From the NCBI RefSeq assembly GCF_035555955.1, contig NZ_DATMGA010000027.1:68083-132082 (forward strand): a stretch of DNA of 64,000 nt, read 5' to 3'. Made by a program: the position numbers and the translations under genes. Every line of letters begins with the position of its first letter. The stretch's first letter is position 1. Shown piece by piece: positions 62,041 to 64,000 of this stretch. The notes beneath the pieces were generated by a model. It was not told the origin of the DNA. It saw only the letters and a program-made list of their open reading frames with translations, and did not search any database. The DNA comes from Eoetvoesia sp035555955. Its GTDB lineage: Bacteria > Pseudomonadota > Gammaproteobacteria > Burkholderiales > Burkholderiaceae_B.

Positions 62041-64000
62041 ATGGACGCGATTCGCATCCGGGGCGCCCGTACGCACAACCTCAAGAATATTTCCGTAGAC
62101 CTGCCCCGCCACAAGCTTGTCGTGGTAACGGGTCTTTCCGGCTCGGGGAAATCGTCGCTGGCGTTCGATACGCTGTATGCCGAAGGCCAGCGGCGCTATG
62201 TGGAAAGCCTGTCGGCCTATGCGCGCCAGTTCCTGCAGCTCATGGACAAGCCCGACGTCGACCTGATCGAAGGCCTGTCGCCGGCGATCTCCATCGAGCA
62301 GAAGTCCGCCGGCCACAACCCGCGCTCCACCGTGGGCACGATTACTGAAATCCACGACTACCTGCGCCTATTGTACGCGCGGGTCGGAACCCCTTACTGC
62401 CCCGACCACGGCCTGCCCCTGCAGGCGCAAAGCGTCAGCCAGATGGTCGACAAGGCCATGGCCTGGGCACCCGACACGCGCCTGGCGATCCTTGCCCCGG
62501 TTGCGCGCGCGCGCAAGGGCAGCTACGAGGACGAGTGCGCCAGTCTGCAGGCGCAGGGCTTCGTGCGCCTGCGCGTCGATGGCGAAATGGTCGAGATCGA
62601 CCGCCTGGAGCCCCTTAAAAAGACCGAGAAGCACGATCTGGACGTGGTCATCGACCGCCTGCGCGTCAGGCCCGAAAGCCAGCAGCGCCTGGCCGAAAGC
62701 TTCGAAACCGCCATCAAGCTGGCCGACGGCCGGGCGATCGCTCTCAATATGGACACCGGCGAGGAGCAGGCGTTTTCCAGCCGCTACGCCTGCCCCGTCT
62801 GCCAGCACAGCCTGACCGAGCTCGAGCCCAGGCTATTCAGCTTCAACAACCCCGTGGGCGCCTGCCCCGCCTGCGACGGCCTGGGCCACGTGGATTTCTT
62901 CGATCCCAAGCGGGTCGTGGCGTTTCCGGGGCTCAGCCTGGCCAGTGGAGCCATCAGCGGCTGGGACAAGCGCAACGCCTTTACGCACACCCTGCTTACC
63001 AGCCTGGCCGCGCACTATGGGTTCGAACTGGAAACCCCCTTCGAGGAATTGAGCGAAGAGGTCCAGAACCGCGTGCTCTACGGCTCGGGCGAAGAAGAAA
63101 TCGCCTTTCTCTACCTGAACGAGAAAGGACGCAGCACCGTCAAGAAACATCCCTTCGAAGGCGTCATTCCCAATCTGGAGCGACGCTGGCGTGAAACCGA
63201 CTCGAGCGCCGTGCGCGAAGAGCTGGGCAAGTACCGCCACACCAAGACCTGTCCGGAGTGCCAGGGCTCGCGCCTGCGCGTCGAGGCGCGCAACGTGCTC
63301 ATCGGCAACGAGCCGGGCGAGTTCCAGCGCCACGGTCGCCCCATCTACGAGGTCGAAGCCCTGTCGCTGGCCGCCTGCCTCACCTGGTTCCGCGAGCTCG
63401 AGCTCAGCGGGGCCAAGAAGGAAATCGCCGAGCGCATCATCCGTGAAATCGAAGCCCGGCTGCAATTCCTGAACAACGTAGGCCTTAACTACCTGTCGCT
63501 GGACCGCAGCGCCGACACGATATCGGGCGGCGAGGCGCAGCGCATCCGGCTGGCCAGCCAGATCGGCTCGGGCCTGACCGGCGTCATGTACGTGCTGGAC
63601 GAGCCTTCAATCGGCCTGCACCAGCGCGACAACGACCGCCTCATCGAAACCCTGCAGCACCTGCGCGACCTGGGCAACAGCGTCATCGTGGTCGAGCACG
63701 ACGAAGACATGATCCGCTCGGCCGACTTCATCATCGACATGGGCCCGGGAGCCGGCGAGCATGGCGGGCGCATCGTGGCCCAGGGCTCGCCGCAGGAGCT
63801 GGCGCAGAACCCCGAGTCGCTCACCGGCCAGTACCTGACCGGAACCCGGCGCATCGCCATACCGCCGCGCCGGCCCGTCACCCCCGACCTGCCATGGCTG
63901 CGCCTGGAGGGCTGCACGGGCAACAACCTGAAGTCCGTCAACCTGGCGCTGCCGGCCGGCCGCCTGATCTGCATCACCGGCGTCTCGGGCTCGGGCAAAT
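62041..64000 (+). CDS. uvrA: Excinuclease ABC subunit A, 3' end cut by window edge
   Basis: DNA-damage recognition ATPase of nucleotide excision repair; the first 653 codons are present. The first Walker A is GLSGSGKSSLAFDTLYAEGQ near residue 31, the first zinc finger begins CPVCQHSL, and the second CxxC pair is in FNNPVGACPACDGLG. The signature ISGGEAQRIRLASQIGSGL and Walker B VMYVLDEPSIGLHQRDN lie near residues 495-535. The second Walker A GVSGSGK is at the right edge. The ATG at 62041 gives the standard MDAIRIRGARTHNLKN start. Divergent from the MFS gene. Confidence 0.98.
   Translation, partial: MDAIRIRGARTHNLKNISVDLPRHKLVVVTGLSGSGKSSLAFDTLYAEGQRRYVESLSAYARQFLQLMDKPDVDLIEGLSPAISIEQKSAGHNPRSTVGTITEIHDYLRLLYARVGTPYCPDHGLPLQAQSVSQMVDKAMAWAPDTRLAILAPVARARKGSYEDECASLQAQGFVRLRVDGEMVEIDRLEPLKKTEKHDLDVVIDRLRVRPESQQRLAESFETAIKLADGRAIALNMDTGEEQAFSSRYACPVCQHSLTELEPRLFSFNNPVGACPACDGLGHVDFFDPKRVVAFPGLSLASGAISGWDKRNAFTHTLLTSLAAHYGFELETPFEELSEEVQNRVLYGSGEEEIAFLYLNEKGRSTVKKHPFEGVIPNLERRWRETDSSAVREELGKYRHTKTCPECQGSRLRVEARNVLIGNEPGEFQRHGRPIYEVEALSLAACLTWFRELELSGAKKEIAERIIREIEARLQFLNNVGLNYLSLDRSADTISGGEAQRIRLASQIGSGLTGVMYVLDEPSIGLHQRDNDRLIETLQHLRDLGNSVIVVEHDEDMIRSADFIIDMGPGAGEHGGRIVAQGSPQELAQNPESLTGQYLTGTRRIAIPPRRPVTPDLPWLRLEGCTGNNLKSVNLALPAGRLICITGVSGSGK

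Overview
The window is a high-GC stretch of a betaproteobacterial chromosome, most likely Burkholderiales/Alcaligenaceae (Bordetella, Achromobacter, Pusillimonas type). The clues are the ssb - MFS - uvrA order at the right end, the density of LivK/oligopeptide-type periplasmic binding proteins, the Porin_4-type porin and a short intergenic palindromic repeat. No rRNA, tRNA, CRISPR array, prophage or complete insertion sequence was seen.

Region 1 (1-11.1 kb) is a catabolic island around a GntR/FCD regulator. On the minus strand are an EthD-like protein, a luciferase-like flavin monooxygenase and an oligopeptide-type ABC importer that runs off the left edge. A second minus-strand pair holds an HpcH/HpaI-type aldolase and a D-2-hydroxyacid (GlcD/D2HGDH-type) FAD dehydrogenase. 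On the plus strand the regulator is translationally coupled to a ketopantoate-reductase-like enzyme and a class II aldolase. The palindrome CTGAATTCAG stands upstream of both minus-strand units. Region 2 (11.1-15.8 kb) is a branched-chain-amino-acid-type ABC importer with a LivM-LivG fusion.

Region 3 (16.3-19.0 kb) is glutathione-dependent formaldehyde detoxification (frmR, adhC/frmA, gfa) with a clear FrmR-type operator, preceded by a small P-loop protein. Region 4 (19.1-25.9 kb) holds an orphan LivK-type binding protein, an IclR regulator and a divergent ring-hydroxylating dioxygenase (large and small subunit) followed by a PdxA/TphB-type dehydrogenase, which resembles terephthalate-type pathways. 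Near-identical IclR-like sites precede the dioxygenase and the orphan binding protein. Then come a DHA2-type efflux pump, MarR and an acyltransferase.

Region 5 (28.3-34.9 kb) is a LysR-linked operon: oxygenase reductase, VOC dioxygenase-like protein, FAH-family hydrolase, MFS transporter and CocE/NonD hydrolase. Region 6 (34.9-46.7 kb) is mixed: aldo/keto reductase, binding protein plus alpha/beta hydrolase, tannase-like lipoprotein esterase, AraC plus Fsr-type efflux, malonyl-CoA decarboxylase, NUDIX hydrolase, and an unusual HTH/beta-propeller pair. Region 7 (46.7-52.2 kb) is an uptake and ester hydrolysis unit: porin, AAHS-type transporter, type B carboxylesterase and LysR.

Region 8 (52.3-60.1 kb) is visibly decayed. 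It has a ferredoxin missing its C-terminus, an intact dioxygenase small subunit, a large subunit missing its Rieske domain, a ribose-type ABC transporter with a frameshifted second permease, and an AlbA_2/Schlafen-type ATPase beside a probable type I restriction specificity-subunit remnant. Region 9 (60.1-64 kb) is core genome: ssb, an MFS transporter and uvrA, which runs off the right edge.

No single system could be proved novel. The strongest leads are the GntR catabolic island, the IclR regulon that appears to include a detached binding protein, the LysR operon of region 5, and the broken dioxygenase block.
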